33,236 nt of DNA from Martelella mediterranea (GTDB lineage Bacteria; Pseudomonadota; Alphaproteobacteria; Rhizobiales; Rhizobiaceae), in contig NZ_SMAR01000039.1 in NCBI RefSeq assembly GCF_004342225.1, positions 1 to 33,236 on the forward strand. The letters run 5' to 3'. Below, one piece after another: positions 9,473 to 18,093 of this stretch (position 1 is its first letter; every line of letters begins with the position of its first letter). The notes beneath the pieces are model-generated. The model was not told the DNA's origin. It was given only the letters and a program-made list of their open reading frames with translations, and searched no databases. The position numbers and the translations under genes are program-made.

Positions 9473-10774
9473 ATGATGCCGAAGCAATACCTGATCCCGG
9501 GAATGCGGATTCGCGACATTCTGCTGCCGGTTCCGTTGGACTGGAGCAAGCCTGATGGTCCTATCATTCAGTTGTTCGTGCGCGAAATTGTCGATCCGGT
9601 TCTGCGGCATAACAATCTGCCTGTGCTTTGCTTTCTGCAGGGCGGACCGGGAGGCAAAAATCCGCGTCCGGTCAATGGCGGTCCGTCATGGCTGGCTGAA
9701 GCACTGAAGACGCATCGCGTGATCATGATTGATCAGCGTGGAACCGGTCGCAGCAGTGCGGTCGATTCCACTGTTATGGCGCAGTTTGACGACGGGCAGG
9801 CCGGGGCAGATTACCTGATGCATTTTCGGGCCGACAGTATTGTCGCCGACTGCGAGCATGTGCGTAAAAACCTGCTCGGCGAAACGAAGAAATGGGAAAC
9901 ACTGGGTCAGAGTTTTGGCGGATTCATCACTCTGACCTATCTCTCCAAAGCACCGGAAGGGCTGTCGGCCTGCTATGTCACCGGGGGGCTTTCTGGTCTT
10001 TCGGCAACAGCGGATGACGTTTATCACCGGACATATCCGCGGGTCAGTGCCAAGAATGCGGCCTTTTACCGGCGCTATCCGCAGGATGCTGAACTGGCCG
10101 GACATCTGGCTGACCACCTGGAAAACAACGATATCCGCCTGCCCAACGGTGACAGGCTGACTGTGCGCCGTCTTCAGACAATCGGAATGAATTTCGGTAT
10201 GGGGCCGGGGTTTGAAGAGGTGCATTGGCTTTTGGATGAGGCCTTTGCGGACGCCGACCAGTCACGGCTTTCTGAAGGATTTCTGTCGGCCGTCATGGCC
10301 GAAACCGGTTTTGAGGGCCGTCCGTTGTTCGCTGCTATGCAGGAAAGTATTTATGCGCAGGGCAGGGGTGCGACAAGCTGGGCAGCGGAGCGTGTCCGGC
10401 AGGCGTTTCCAAAGTTCAGCCCCTCCAACCGTCCCCTGCTTTTCACTGGTGAGATGATCTACCCTTGGATGTTCGATGAGGTCAGAGCGTTGCGTCCGTT
10501 CAAATCGGCCGTCGACGTGTTGGCGCAACGGGATGACTTTCCTGCGCTTTACGACCCCACGCGCCTGTTTGCCAATGATGTGCCGGTTGCTGCGGCCGTT
10601 TATCATGACGACATGTATGTCGATGCCGGACTTTCACTTGAGACAGCCGGGCGCCTTGGAAACTGCCAGGCGTGGGTGACCAACGAGTTCGAACATGACG
10701 GCGTGCGCCAGAGCCCCGCGGTTTTCCGCCGCCTTCTTGGAATGGTTCGCGAGCGCGGCGGGGCGCTTGCCTAA
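9473..10774 (+). CDS. Alpha/beta hydrolase, prolyl aminopeptidase (proline iminopeptidase)-like
   Basis: Predicted cytoplasmic serine peptidase of family S33 that removes N-terminal proline from peptides. Typical marks of this family are visible: the oxyanion region QGGPGG (56-61), DQRGTGRS (87-94), and the nucleophile elbow GQSFGG with Ser147. A His in NEFEHDGVRQSP near the C-terminus is the likely catalytic base. The 433 residues match the longer bacterial proline iminopeptidases with an inserted cap domain. No signal peptide is seen. AGGAG at 9458-9462 lies 10 nt before the first of two adjacent ATGs (9473, 9476). It stands alone as a transcription unit, but a second peptidase for proline-containing peptides lies 4 kb downstream, so a shared role in peptide use is likely. 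Another S33 hydrolase specificity remains possible. Confidence 0.85.
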   Translation: MMPKQYLIPGMRIRDILLPVPLDWSKPDGPIIQLFVREIVDPVLRHNNLPVLCFLQGGPGGKNPRPVNGGPSWLAEALKTHRVIMIDQRGTGRSSAVDSTVMAQFDDGQAGADYLMHFRADSIVADCEHVRKNLLGETKKWETLGQSFGGFITLTYLSKAPEGLSACYVTGGLSGLSATADDVYHRTYPRVSAKNAAFYRRYPQDAELAGHLADHLENNDIRLPNGDRLTVRRLQTIGMNFGMGPGFEEVHWLLDEAFADADQSRLSEGFLSAVMAETGFEGRPLFAAMQESIYAQGRGATSWAAERVRQAFPKFSPSNRPLLFTGEMIYPWMFDEVRALRPFKSAVDVLAQRDDFPALYDPTRLFANDVPVAAAVYHDDMYVDAGLSLETAGRLGNCQAWVTNEFEHDGVRQSPAVFRRLLGMVRERGGALA

Positions 10775-10863
10775 TAAAACCTCTCTGAGCAGAGCTGTCT
10801 GTCGTTTCAAAGTCCAGGGTCGGATGACGTCTTATCATGTCTCTTTTTTGTCTGCACACATAG

Positions 10864-10873
10864 TGTCGACAAA
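10864..10873 (+). promoter_or_regulatory. Putative operator TGTCGACAAA, copy 1 (upstream of GH127 gene)
   Basis: TGTCGACAAA contains the 8-bp palindrome TGTCGACA (10864-10871). It lies about 82 bp before the GH127 start codon. The same 10-mer is found upstream of the DapA-like gene and the peptide ABC operon, which marks it as a probable binding site of one shared repressor or activator. Confidence 0.6.
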
Positions 10874-10954
10874 ATTTGTGCAGGCAGCTAATCTCCCGGT
10901 AAACAGGCTGGCCAGCTTCAAGTTCACGGGTCAGTCAAGCCGGGAGATATGGGA

Positions 10955-12877
10955 ATGACAAACAAGACGACCAAGAAACACTTGAGCCGCTTCAGGCCGG
11001 TTGATCACGCCGCTGTCGCCTTTGACGGCGGGTTCTGGAAGAGCTGGAAGGATACTGTCCGCACTGTCACGATCCCGACTCAGCACAAGCGCCTTGAAGA
11101 AGAAGGCTTTCTGGAGGTTCTCGATTTCGAAAAACCGCCCGGTCCGCTCGCACGTCCTATCCAGCCGAGCGGACTTTCGATGCAGCACTTCTTTGATTCT
11201 GATTTTGGCAAATGGATTGAGGCGGCCAGCTACACGCTGAAGCAAAACCCTGATGGGAAACTTGAAACGCAGATCGATGCGATCGTTGAGAAACTGGAGC
11301 AGGGCCAGATGGAAGATGGCTATCTTCACAGCTGGTTCATTCGCCGGGAGCCGGAGAACCGATGGACCAATTTGCGTGACCTCCATGAAATGTATTCCAT
11401 GGGGCACCTGCTGGAAGGTGCAATCGCCTATTTCGAAGCGACCGGAAAGCGGCGCTTTCTGGATGTGATGATCCGTGCGATGGATCACATTGCAGCGACC
11501 TTTGGGCGCGAAGGCGGCAAGTTGCGCGGCTATGGTGCTCATGCGGAGATCGAGCTTGCGCTGGTGAAGCTTTACCGTGTGACCGGTGAAGACCGGTTCT
11601 TAAAGCTTGGTACCTATCTGGTGGAGGAGCGCGGCCAGCAACCATCATATTACGATGAAGAGGCCCGCAAGCGCGGTGAAGATCCGGCTGACTATGTTTA
11701 CAAGACTTACGCCTATTCGCAGGCACATGCGCCGGTGCGCGAACAGCCGGATGTCGCCGGGCATGCCGTCCGGGCGATGTATTTCTACTGTGCTGTTGCT
11801 GATCTTGCCTACGAGAATGATGATCCGACACTGAAAGCGGTCTGCGATCGCTTCTTTGATGACCTGACGGGCGACAAGCTTTATGTCACTGGCGGTATCG
11901 GACCTTCGGCTGAGAACGAAGGCTTTACGCGCCCCTTCGATTTGCCCAATGAAAGCGCCTATGCTGAAACCTGTGCAGCTGTGTCACTGGGGTTCTGGAG
12001 CCACCGTATGGCTCAGATCGATCTTGATGCGCGTTATACCGATCAGCTGGAAACCGTTTTGTTCAACGGTGCATTGTCAGGTATTTCACGTGATGGCGAA
12101 CACTATTTCTATGAGAACGTTCTGGAAAGCCACGGTCAGAACCGCAGATGGAAATGGCATTATTGCCCCTGCTGCCCAACCAATATTGCCCGTTTCATCA
12201 CTTCGCTCGGGCAGTATTTTTATACGGTCAAAGACGACGCTGTAGCGGTTCACCTTTATGGAGAAAATGCAGCCGACCTGAATGTTGGCGAGACTTTCCT
12301 GCGGTTAAAGCAGTCGACTGCCTATCCGTGGGAGGGCGATATTGCGATTTCTCTGGGGCTGGAAGCGCCGTCAGAATTTACCCTCTTCCTGCGTGTTCCT
12401 GGCTGGTGTGAAGGTGCAGAAATTTCCGTCAATGGTGCGCCTGTCGATTTGGATACTGTTGTATCAAAAGGTTACGCCGCGCTCAAAAGGCATTGGCAAG
12501 ATGGCGACAGCATCCGGATTCATCTGCCGATGCCGGTCGAGCGTCTTTATGCCCATCCAGCTGTCAGTGCGAATGCCGGTCGTGTGTCGCTGAAACGCGG
12601 CCCCGTGGTCTACTGTGTCGAGGAGGCCGATATCGGCATCGAGCCCCAGCTTTTGCGTTTGCCGCGTGATGTTGCGCTTGAACCGCGTTTTGATGGCGAA
12701 TTTCTCGGCGGTGCAGTGCTTCTTGAAGCCAATGCACGTGCTGCTGAAATGTCCGGGCCGATCTATCGCAAGAAAGCAGCAAAAACGGCGGAAAAAGCGA
12801 TCACAGCGATTCCCTATCATCTCTGGGCAAACCGCGAAGCCGGTGGGATGCAGGTCTGGCTGGCTGAAGAAGTCTGA
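10955..12877 (+). CDS. Glycoside hydrolase family 127, beta-L-arabinofuranosidase
   Basis: Predicted to release L-arabinose from beta-L-arabinofuranosides, the linkage found on hydroxyproline of plant extensins. All residues known from Bifidobacterium HypBA1 can be placed. Numbering from 10949, the acid/base Glu is E324 (NEGF), the zinc ligands E340 and C342 lie in AETC, and the CPCCPTN motif carries nucleophile C408 and C409. The spacing of 16 residues between acid/base Glu and zinc Glu equals that of HypBA1 (322 and 338). An (alpha/alpha)6-barrel fills the first two thirds and beta-rich domains the rest. There is no signal peptide, so it should act inside the cell on imported glycosides. 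ATG at 10955 is preferred over 10949 because CGGGAG at 10941-10946 then has 8-nt spacing. The upstream region carries the shared operator. Confidence 0.93.
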   Translation: MTNKTTKKHLSRFRPVDHAAVAFDGGFWKSWKDTVRTVTIPTQHKRLEEEGFLEVLDFEKPPGPLARPIQPSGLSMQHFFDSDFGKWIEAASYTLKQNPDGKLETQIDAIVEKLEQGQMEDGYLHSWFIRREPENRWTNLRDLHEMYSMGHLLEGAIAYFEATGKRRFLDVMIRAMDHIAATFGREGGKLRGYGAHAEIELALVKLYRVTGEDRFLKLGTYLVEERGQQPSYYDEEARKRGEDPADYVYKTYAYSQAHAPVREQPDVAGHAVRAMYFYCAVADLAYENDDPTLKAVCDRFFDDLTGDKLYVTGGIGPSAENEGFTRPFDLPNESAYAETCAAVSLGFWSHRMAQIDLDARYTDQLETVLFNGALSGISRDGEHYFYENVLESHGQNRRWKWHYCPCCPTNIARFITSLGQYFYTVKDDAVAVHLYGENAADLNVGETFLRLKQSTAYPWEGDIAISLGLEAPSEFTLFLRVPGWCEGAEISVNGAPVDLDTVVSKGYAALKRHWQDGDSIRIHLPMPVERLYAHPAVSANAGRVSLKRGPVVYCVEEADIGIEPQLLRLPRDVALEPRFDGEFLGGAVLLEANARAAEMSGPIYRKKAAKTAEKAITAIPYHLWANREAGGMQVWLAEEV

Positions 12878-12939
12878 AACAAAAACGCCTGCGAATTGAG
12901 ATTCAGCAGGCGCGCTTCATACTTGCAGAATGATCAATG

Positions 12940-12975
12940 AAACACCCCGGACAAGGATTTTGTCCGGGGTGTTTG
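12940..12975. terminator. Shared hairpin terminator between GH127 and DapA-like genes
   Basis: A near-perfect 15-bp inverted repeat (12940-12954 with 12960-12974) with a 5-nt loop lies in the 104-bp gap between two convergent genes. The arm begins with AAAC and ends with GTTT, giving a short U-rich end in both directions. A weaker hairpin CGCCTGC/GCAGGCG lies just before it (12886-12892 with 12906-12912). Confidence 0.85.
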
Positions 12976-12981
12976 TTGTTA

Positions 12982-13941
12982 TCAGGCGGTTTCAGAGACG
13001 ACGCCCGGCTGTTTTTTCCATTCCGCATACCAGTCGCGGAACAGCGTGTATTGTGCTTCGAGATAGTTGCTCTGCGCTGGTGTCAGCGCATCTTCGGCGT
13101 TGAAATGCAGTTCATATTCCGGGCTGCCGGTCAGCACCATCAGCTTTTTATAGAACAGAACGAGGTCCGGACCTTCATCAAAGGTGGACAGAACGTGAAG
13201 CGCCTGATCCAGTTCCTGTGCCTTGACGCGGGCTTCCGTATTGCCAGCAGCGGCAAGCTTGCAAAGCGCGATAAGATGAAGCGCTTCTTTTGGAAGAGCA
13301 TTGCCGATGCCCGTGATGGCGCCGGTCGCGCCGCAGTTTACGAAGCCGTGGAACACCTGTGTGTCAACGCCGACCATCAGCGTTACATCATCGCTCTCAG
13401 ATGTGATGTTTTCAGCTGCATAGCGCAATGATGCGGCGCCACCGAATTCTTTGAAGCCGATGAGGTTTTTGTGCTCGGCACGCAGCGCAAAGAAAAGGTC
13501 TGCCTTGGTTTCAAAGCCATAATAGGGGCTATTGTAGATAACGGCGGGCAAATCAGGTGCGGCGGAAAGCACGGCCTTGAAATGCGCCTTCTGCGCCTGT
13601 GCCGACGAACCGCGGGAGAGAACGCGCGGGATTACCATCAAGCCCGAGGCGCCGACTTCACCAGCGTGCGCACCCAGCGAAACAGCGCTTTTTGAATTGA
13701 TCGCGCCGGTGCCAACAACGGTCGGAACGCCGGCAGCAACCAGACGCGCTACGCCTTCCTTGCGCTCGTCGTCTGTCAGAAGCGGCCAGTCGCCCATGGA
13801 GCCGCAATAGACAACGGCAGACATGCCTGCTGCGATCAGTTCTTTGCCCTTGGCAACAAGCGCATCAAAATCCGGTGTCCGGTCTGCTTTGCAAGGGGTC
13901 ATCAGGGCGGGCATACAGCCGGCGAAAATATTATCAGCCAT
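12982..13941 (-). CDS. DapA-family lyase, HypD-like (hydroxyproline pathway deaminase) or keto-deoxy-sugar-acid dehydratase
   Basis: Class I Schiff-base lyase of the dihydrodipicolinate synthase/N-acetylneuraminate lyase fold, 319 residues. Schiff-base Lys164 is in GFKEFGGA and Tyr136 in YNSPYYGF. The usual DapA GTTGE motif is replaced by CGSMGDWPLLT, so it is not a lysine-biosynthesis enzyme. From memory this variant resembles 1-pyrroline-4-hydroxy-2-carboxylate deaminase (HypD) of bacterial trans-4-hydroxyproline catabolism, which yields 2-oxoglutarate semialdehyde. An L-2-keto-3-deoxyarabonate dehydratase, which gives the same product from L-arabinose, is the main alternative. Both fit a neighbour that frees arabinose from hydroxyproline. 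AAAGGA precedes the ATG by 6 nt. Its promoter region carries the perfect copy of the shared palindrome. Confidence 0.8.
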   Translation of the reverse strand: MADNIFAGCMPALMTPCKADRTPDFDALVAKGKELIAAGMSAVVYCGSMGDWPLLTDDERKEGVARLVAAGVPTVVGTGAINSKSAVSLGAHAGEVGASGLMVIPRVLSRGSSAQAQKAHFKAVLSAAPDLPAVIYNSPYYGFETKADLFFALRAEHKNLIGFKEFGGAASLRYAAENITSESDDVTLMVGVDTQVFHGFVNCGATGAITGIGNALPKEALHLIALCKLAAAGNTEARVKAQELDQALHVLSTFDEGPDLVLFYKKLMVLTGSPEYELHFNAEDALTPAQSNYLEAQYTLFRDWYAEWKKQPGVVSETA

Positions 13942-14144
13942 TTGTTTTCCTTTGGTCTTCCACCGATCAGGTGTTGAGAGGTTGATATTGGTTTCGGTGC
14001 GAAAAATGGCGGATCCAGTTTTTTATGCGGTGTTCGCGAAACTGCTGCATTTTTCAAAACTTCGATCACTTGAAAGCCTATTGGCTGCGTGACTTGCGCT
14101 CCTGTCGTGCGTGCCTCAATCAGTTTTTAATCATAAAAATACTC

Positions 14145-14156
14145 TTTGTCGACAAA
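14145..14156. promoter_or_regulatory. Putative operator TTTGTCGACAAA, copy 2 (perfect palindrome)
   Basis: A perfect 12-bp palindrome TTTGTCGACAAA lies about 200 bp upstream of the DapA-like start codon. It shares TGTCGACAAA with copies upstream of the GH127 gene and the ABC operon. This is the most symmetrical copy and probably the closest to the consensus. Confidence 0.65.
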
Positions 14157-14220
14157 CAAAATACAAAACATAACACCAATTTCTCTCCCTGAGTTCTTCC
14201 GCCGCTCATTATGATTCAGC

Positions 14221-14321
14221 TAGAGCGCCGTGCATCCATTCGGATGCACAAAGGACGCTCTACCCTATTGAATCTACGCATCGTGCTTTCCGAAAATCGA
14301 CTCCGATTTTCGGGCCGATGC
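14221..14321. repeat. Bipartite hairpin intergenic repeat
   Basis: Two adjacent compound hairpins. The first has outer arms TAGAGCG (14221-14227) and CGCTCTA (14256-14262) and an inner perfect stem GTGCATCC/GGATGCAC (14230-14237 with 14242-14249). The second has outer arms GCATCG/CGATGC (14278-14283 with 14316-14321) and an inner perfect 10-bp stem CCGAAAATCG/CGATTTTCGG (14290-14299 with 14304-14313). It resembles palindromic intergenic repeats scattered in Brucella/Ochrobactrum genomes (from memory). It lies 29 bp beyond the 3' end of the aminopeptidase gene, where it may also stop or stabilise that transcript. Confidence 0.75.
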
Positions 14322-14350
14322 TGTAAGTCAGGCGTGAGAGCCTTTGCCAT

Positions 14351-16141
14351 TCAAAGAGCCTGCGTTGAACGCATCAGAAAATCGCGGGCTTCATCGCTGA
14401 TGAGCGGGGCCAGCTTCGCTCTCACTTCAGCGTGGTAATCGTTGATGAAGGTGATTTCTTCACGTGACAGCGCGTCAACGTCGACCGCTTTGAGGTCGAT
14501 CGGAGCGAGCGTCAGCGAGCTGAACCGGCAAAACCCCGGAGCTGTTCTGACCACTTCCACCTGATTTTCCACCCTGAGCCCATAGGTGTCAGCTTCATAG
14601 TAGCCCGGTTCGATGGTCATGATGATGCCGGGCTCAAAACCGTAGGAATTGGCTTTCTTGGAAAAGCGATGCGGGTATTCGTGAACGAGCAGATTGTGCC
14701 CGACGCCGTGGCCGGTTCCGTGGTCGTAGTCGAGCCCAAGCTGCCAAAGGGGAAGCCGGGCAAGTGCGTCGAGCTGATGACCGCATGTTCCATCGGGAAA
14801 CTGCGCCGAAATGAGCGCGATAAAGCCGTTCAGAACCGCCGTATAGCTCCGGCGTATAGGTTCGTCGGGGACCGACAGGAACAGGGTTCGGGTAACGTCT
14901 GTTGTGCCATTTTCATACTGTCCACCTGAATCAATCAGGTAAGGTCCTGCGGGTGTGACGGGCGCGTTACTTTCAGACGTCGCACCGTAATGGCACATGG
15001 CCGCATTGGCGCCGGAGGCCGAGATTGAGCGGAAGCTGGCCTCCAGAAAACCTTTGCGTTTTGATCGGAAAAACAGAAGTTTTTCTTCCGCCTCGATTTC
15101 ACGGATCGGGTCTCCACTGGCCGCACGGGGGGGAGCTTCAGTTTCGAGCCAGGCCAGAAACTCAGTCAATGCGATGCCATCTTCCAGATGGCAATCGCGG
15201 TAACCCTGAAGTTCGGCAGGCGTTTTCCGGGACTTTGCAATTGTCAGCGGATTATCCGTAGCAACTGCTGTCCCTCCGGCTTTTTCGACCGCCAGTCTCA
15301 GGGCAGTCGGGGCAAATGACTGATCGATCATGACTTTCTTGCCGGCTGCATTCTGTGCAACGGTTGCAACAAAATCCTGCGGAGCCAGAATGTTGACATC
15401 TTCCAGTTCAAAATCTGAAAGGTCGTTTGGCAGTTTTCGCGCATCGACAAACCAGTCAACGCTGCCATCAGACTTCAGTATCATGAAGGATTGCGGGACT
15501 GGGTTCATGGCAATATCGCTGCCGCGCAGATTAAGCAGCCAGGCAATGTTATCCGGTAGTGTCTCCGCCAGCATATCAGCGCCGGATGCGGCAAGGTTTG
15601 CACCCATCCGTGCTGTTTTGGCAGCAACACTTTCACCGGAAAGGGCCGCAGACATTGGCCGGACTTGACCAATCGGCTTTGCCGGCCGGTCTGTCCATAT
15701 TTCATCGAAGAAATCGCGTTCAACCGGTACCAGTGTGAGCCCGGATTTATCTGCAGCTGAAGCAAGCCGGTCATAGAGCGCGATATCGATCAGCATCGGG
15801 TCAAAGCCGATCCGCCAGCCTGCCTGGCCATGGGTTGCAAGCCATTGGTCCAGCGGGTCATTGTTGAGGTGATGGACCGCGTAGAGAGCCGGATCGACCT
15901 CGTGACGTACCTGAATCTCATACCGCCCATCGACAAAGATCAGCGCCTTTTCTGGCATCACGAAAGCCAGACCAGCCGAGCCGGAAAAGCCGGTGATAAA
16001 TGCCAGCCGGTCGTCGTGCGGGGCGGCAACTTCGCTTTGGTGTGCATCCGCACGCGGAATGATAAATCCGTTCAGGTGGTCGGCCTTCAAGAGTCGCCGC
16101 AGCGCTGAAACGCGCGACCGGATATCGGGATTTGCAGTCAT
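14351..16141 (-). CDS. Xaa-Pro aminopeptidase (aminopeptidase P, family M24B)
   Basis: Metallopeptidase that removes the N-terminal residue before proline. It has 596 residues in the three-domain layout of long aminopeptidase P: two creatinase-like N-terminal domains (about 1-310) and a pita-bread catalytic domain (about 315-540). The five dinuclear metal ligands are all present: D404 (DSGG), D415 (TDVTR), H478 (GTGHGVGH), E511 (TIEPG) and E525 (VENQ). A C-terminal extension of about 60 residues is usual for this class. No signal peptide, so cytoplasmic. It is the last gene of the peptide ABC operon, 18 bp after the permease gene, which suggests that proline- or hydroxyproline-containing peptides are the transported substrate. 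Confidence 0.95.
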   Translation of the reverse strand: MTANPDIRSRVSALRRLLKADHLNGFIIPRADAHQSEVAAPHDDRLAFITGFSGSAGLAFVMPEKALIFVDGRYEIQVRHEVDPALYAVHHLNNDPLDQWLATHGQAGWRIGFDPMLIDIALYDRLASAADKSGLTLVPVERDFFDEIWTDRPAKPIGQVRPMSAALSGESVAAKTARMGANLAASGADMLAETLPDNIAWLLNLRGSDIAMNPVPQSFMILKSDGSVDWFVDARKLPNDLSDFELEDVNILAPQDFVATVAQNAAGKKVMIDQSFAPTALRLAVEKAGGTAVATDNPLTIAKSRKTPAELQGYRDCHLEDGIALTEFLAWLETEAPPRAASGDPIREIEAEEKLLFFRSKRKGFLEASFRSISASGANAAMCHYGATSESNAPVTPAGPYLIDSGGQYENGTTDVTRTLFLSVPDEPIRRSYTAVLNGFIALISAQFPDGTCGHQLDALARLPLWQLGLDYDHGTGHGVGHNLLVHEYPHRFSKKANSYGFEPGIIMTIEPGYYEADTYGLRVENQVEVVRTAPGFCRFSSLTLAPIDLKAVDVDALSREEITFINDYHAEVRAKLAPLISDEARDFLMRSTQAL

Positions 16142-16159
16142 AAAGTTTTCCTTGCCAGG

Positions 16160-17119
16160 TCAGGCACCACGTACGCGCGGATCCAGAACAGCGTAAAGAA
16201 GATCGACAATGATGTTGGTAATAACGATGAAAAAGCCGCCCATCAGTACAATTCCGATGATCACCGGCCGGTCCAGATTACGCACCGACTGAACGGCCAG
16301 TGCGCCAACACCTTGCAGACCATAAATCTGTTCAATCACAATCACGCCACCCAGAAGAAGCGCAATGTCGGCGCCCAGCTGGGTGATCAGCGGTGTCAGC
16401 GTCGCGCGCAGACCATGCTTGTAGACCACTTTTGCCTCGGAAAGTCCTTTCGCGCGGGCGGTGCGGATATAGTCTTCTCCTAACACCTCGATGAGCTTGC
16501 CGCGGGTCAGGCGGGCATAAATGGCGGCTGTCACCAGAGCCAGTGTCGTCCAGGGCAGGAAGAGGTGCCAGGCCCAGGTAACCGGGTCAGCCAGGAATGG
16601 TTTATATCCGCCGGGCGGGAACAGCATGAACCCGGCTTTGCGCGGCAAAAAGTAAAAGACGTAAAGCGATAACATGCCGAGCACGAATGTTGGAAACGAT
16701 AGCCCCAGCAGGATAAAGCCTTGTCCCAGCCGGTCGCGAAAGCCACCGGGAAAGCGCGCCGACATGATGCCGATGGGGATGCCGAGCGCCAGCCAGAAGA
16801 CCACACCACCGATAACCAGCGATATGGTGGCTGGAAGGCGTCGCACGATCAGCTCTGTAACCGGCTGTTGGTTTCGGTATGAAAAGCCGAGATCGCCCGT
16901 TGCAGCCTTGGAGATGAACTTGCCGTACTGCACATAGATCGGCTGGTCGAGGCCAAGGTTTGAACGAATTTGTTCAAGCTGGGTCTCTGTTGCCTTGTCT
17001 CCGGCAATCATGCGGGCTGGATCACCCGGCGCAATGAAGAACAGGACAAAGACAAAAATACTCAGTGAAAACAGGATCAGCGCCGCAAATCCGATACGCT
17101 GGACAAGATAGCGGATCAT
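16160..17119 (-). CDS. Peptide-type ABC transporter permease (DppB/OppB family)
   Basis: Inner-membrane channel subunit of a cluster-5 (dipeptide/oligopeptide/nickel) importer, 319 residues. It has the typical N-terminal RYLVQRIGFAALILFSLSIFVF helix, a large periplasmic loop with IRSNLGLDQP, and several further membrane segments. The cytoplasmic coupling loop IRTARAKGLSEAKVVYKHGLR carries the EAA-type motif that contacts the ATPase. The ATG overlaps the stop of the second permease gene by one base (TAATG), with AAGGAGG just upstream, so the two are translationally coupled. Confidence 0.95.
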   Translation of the reverse strand: MIRYLVQRIGFAALILFSLSIFVFVLFFIAPGDPARMIAGDKATETQLEQIRSNLGLDQPIYVQYGKFISKAATGDLGFSYRNQQPVTELIVRRLPATISLVIGGVVFWLALGIPIGIMSARFPGGFRDRLGQGFILLGLSFPTFVLGMLSLYVFYFLPRKAGFMLFPPGGYKPFLADPVTWAWHLFLPWTTLALVTAAIYARLTRGKLIEVLGEDYIRTARAKGLSEAKVVYKHGLRATLTPLITQLGADIALLLGGVIVIEQIYGLQGVGALAVQSVRNLDRPVIIGIVLMGGFFIVITNIIVDLLYAVLDPRVRGA

Positions 17120-18093
17120 TAGCGTGCCTCCTTTTTAAGGCGTTTCAGAAGTGACTTGCGAACCGGCCGCGCTTTCGGATCAAGGGCGTCACGCAGGCCG
17201 TCGCCTAAAATGTTGAAGGCCAGCGTCGTCAGAAGCAGGGCGAGGCCGGGGAATACGACCAGCCACCAAGCCACAAGGTAGATCGAGTTGGCTGAGGCAT
17301 CGGCAAGCATTCCGCCCCAGCTGGGCGTTGGCGGCACGATCCCGAGTCCGAGAAAGGAAAGCGTGGCTTCGAAAACGATCGCAGTCGGGATCATCATCGT
17401 TGTGTAAACGATGATCGGGACAGAGAGATTGGGCAGAATATCGCGCAGGATAATCGATACCGGTCCTGCGCCAAGCGAACGGCTCGCAGCCACGAACTCG
17501 CGGCGGCGCAGCGAGGTGACTTCTGCCCGGATAACGCGCCCCATCGTGGTCCAGGAAAAGAATACGATTACGCCGATACTCAAAGACAGGCTGGGTCCGA
17601 AAACCGAAACCAGCGCCAGTGCGCAAAGCAGGAACGGAACGCTCATCACCAGATCCATGATCCGGCTTAAAACCATATCGGTCTTGCCTCCGGCATAACC
17701 GGAAATTGTGCCGATGGTGATGCCGATCATGGCAGCTGCCAGCGAAGCGACAACGCCAACAATCAATGAGATGCGTGCGCCATAGGCAAGACGAACCAAC
17801 ACATCGCGCCCCAGATGGTCCGCACCCAGCCAGAAATTATGATCCGGGCCAACAGGAAGCCCCATCGGGCTCATGCCGATCTTGCGGTATTGCTCAATTG
17901 CCGTGTGTCCCGTGATATCGGCAACCAGTGGCGCACCGATTGCAAAGGCAACGAGAAAAACAATGAAGCAGGCCGCGACGAGGCTGGCGCGATCCCGCAC
18001 AAGCCGCCTGACAGTCAACTCCAGCGGACCGCGCTGGACGACCGCCCCGTTTTCTTCGTCATTTTCCAAGTGGTTCTGGGTGACAGCACTCAT
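17119..18093 (-). CDS. Peptide-type ABC transporter permease (DppC/OppC family)
   Basis: Second channel subunit, 324 residues, with the OppC-type N-terminal leader, a membrane helix near residues 35-60, and an extracellular segment containing FWLGADHLGRDVLVRLAYGA, a hallmark of DppC/OppC proteins. The EAA-type coupling motif is in FVAASRSLGAGPVSIILRDI. The start overlaps the ATPase gene stop by four bases (ATGA), indicating translational coupling within the operon. Confidence 0.95.
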   Translation of the reverse strand: MSAVTQNHLENDEENGAVVQRGPLELTVRRLVRDRASLVAACFIVFLVAFAIGAPLVADITGHTAIEQYRKIGMSPMGLPVGPDHNFWLGADHLGRDVLVRLAYGARISLIVGVVASLAAAMIGITIGTISGYAGGKTDMVLSRIMDLVMSVPFLLCALALVSVFGPSLSLSIGVIVFFSWTTMGRVIRAEVTSLRRREFVAASRSLGAGPVSIILRDILPNLSVPIIVYTTMMIPTAIVFEATLSFLGLGIVPPTPSWGGMLADASANSIYLVAWWLVVFPGLALLLTTLAFNILGDGLRDALDPKARPVRKSLLKRLKKEAR

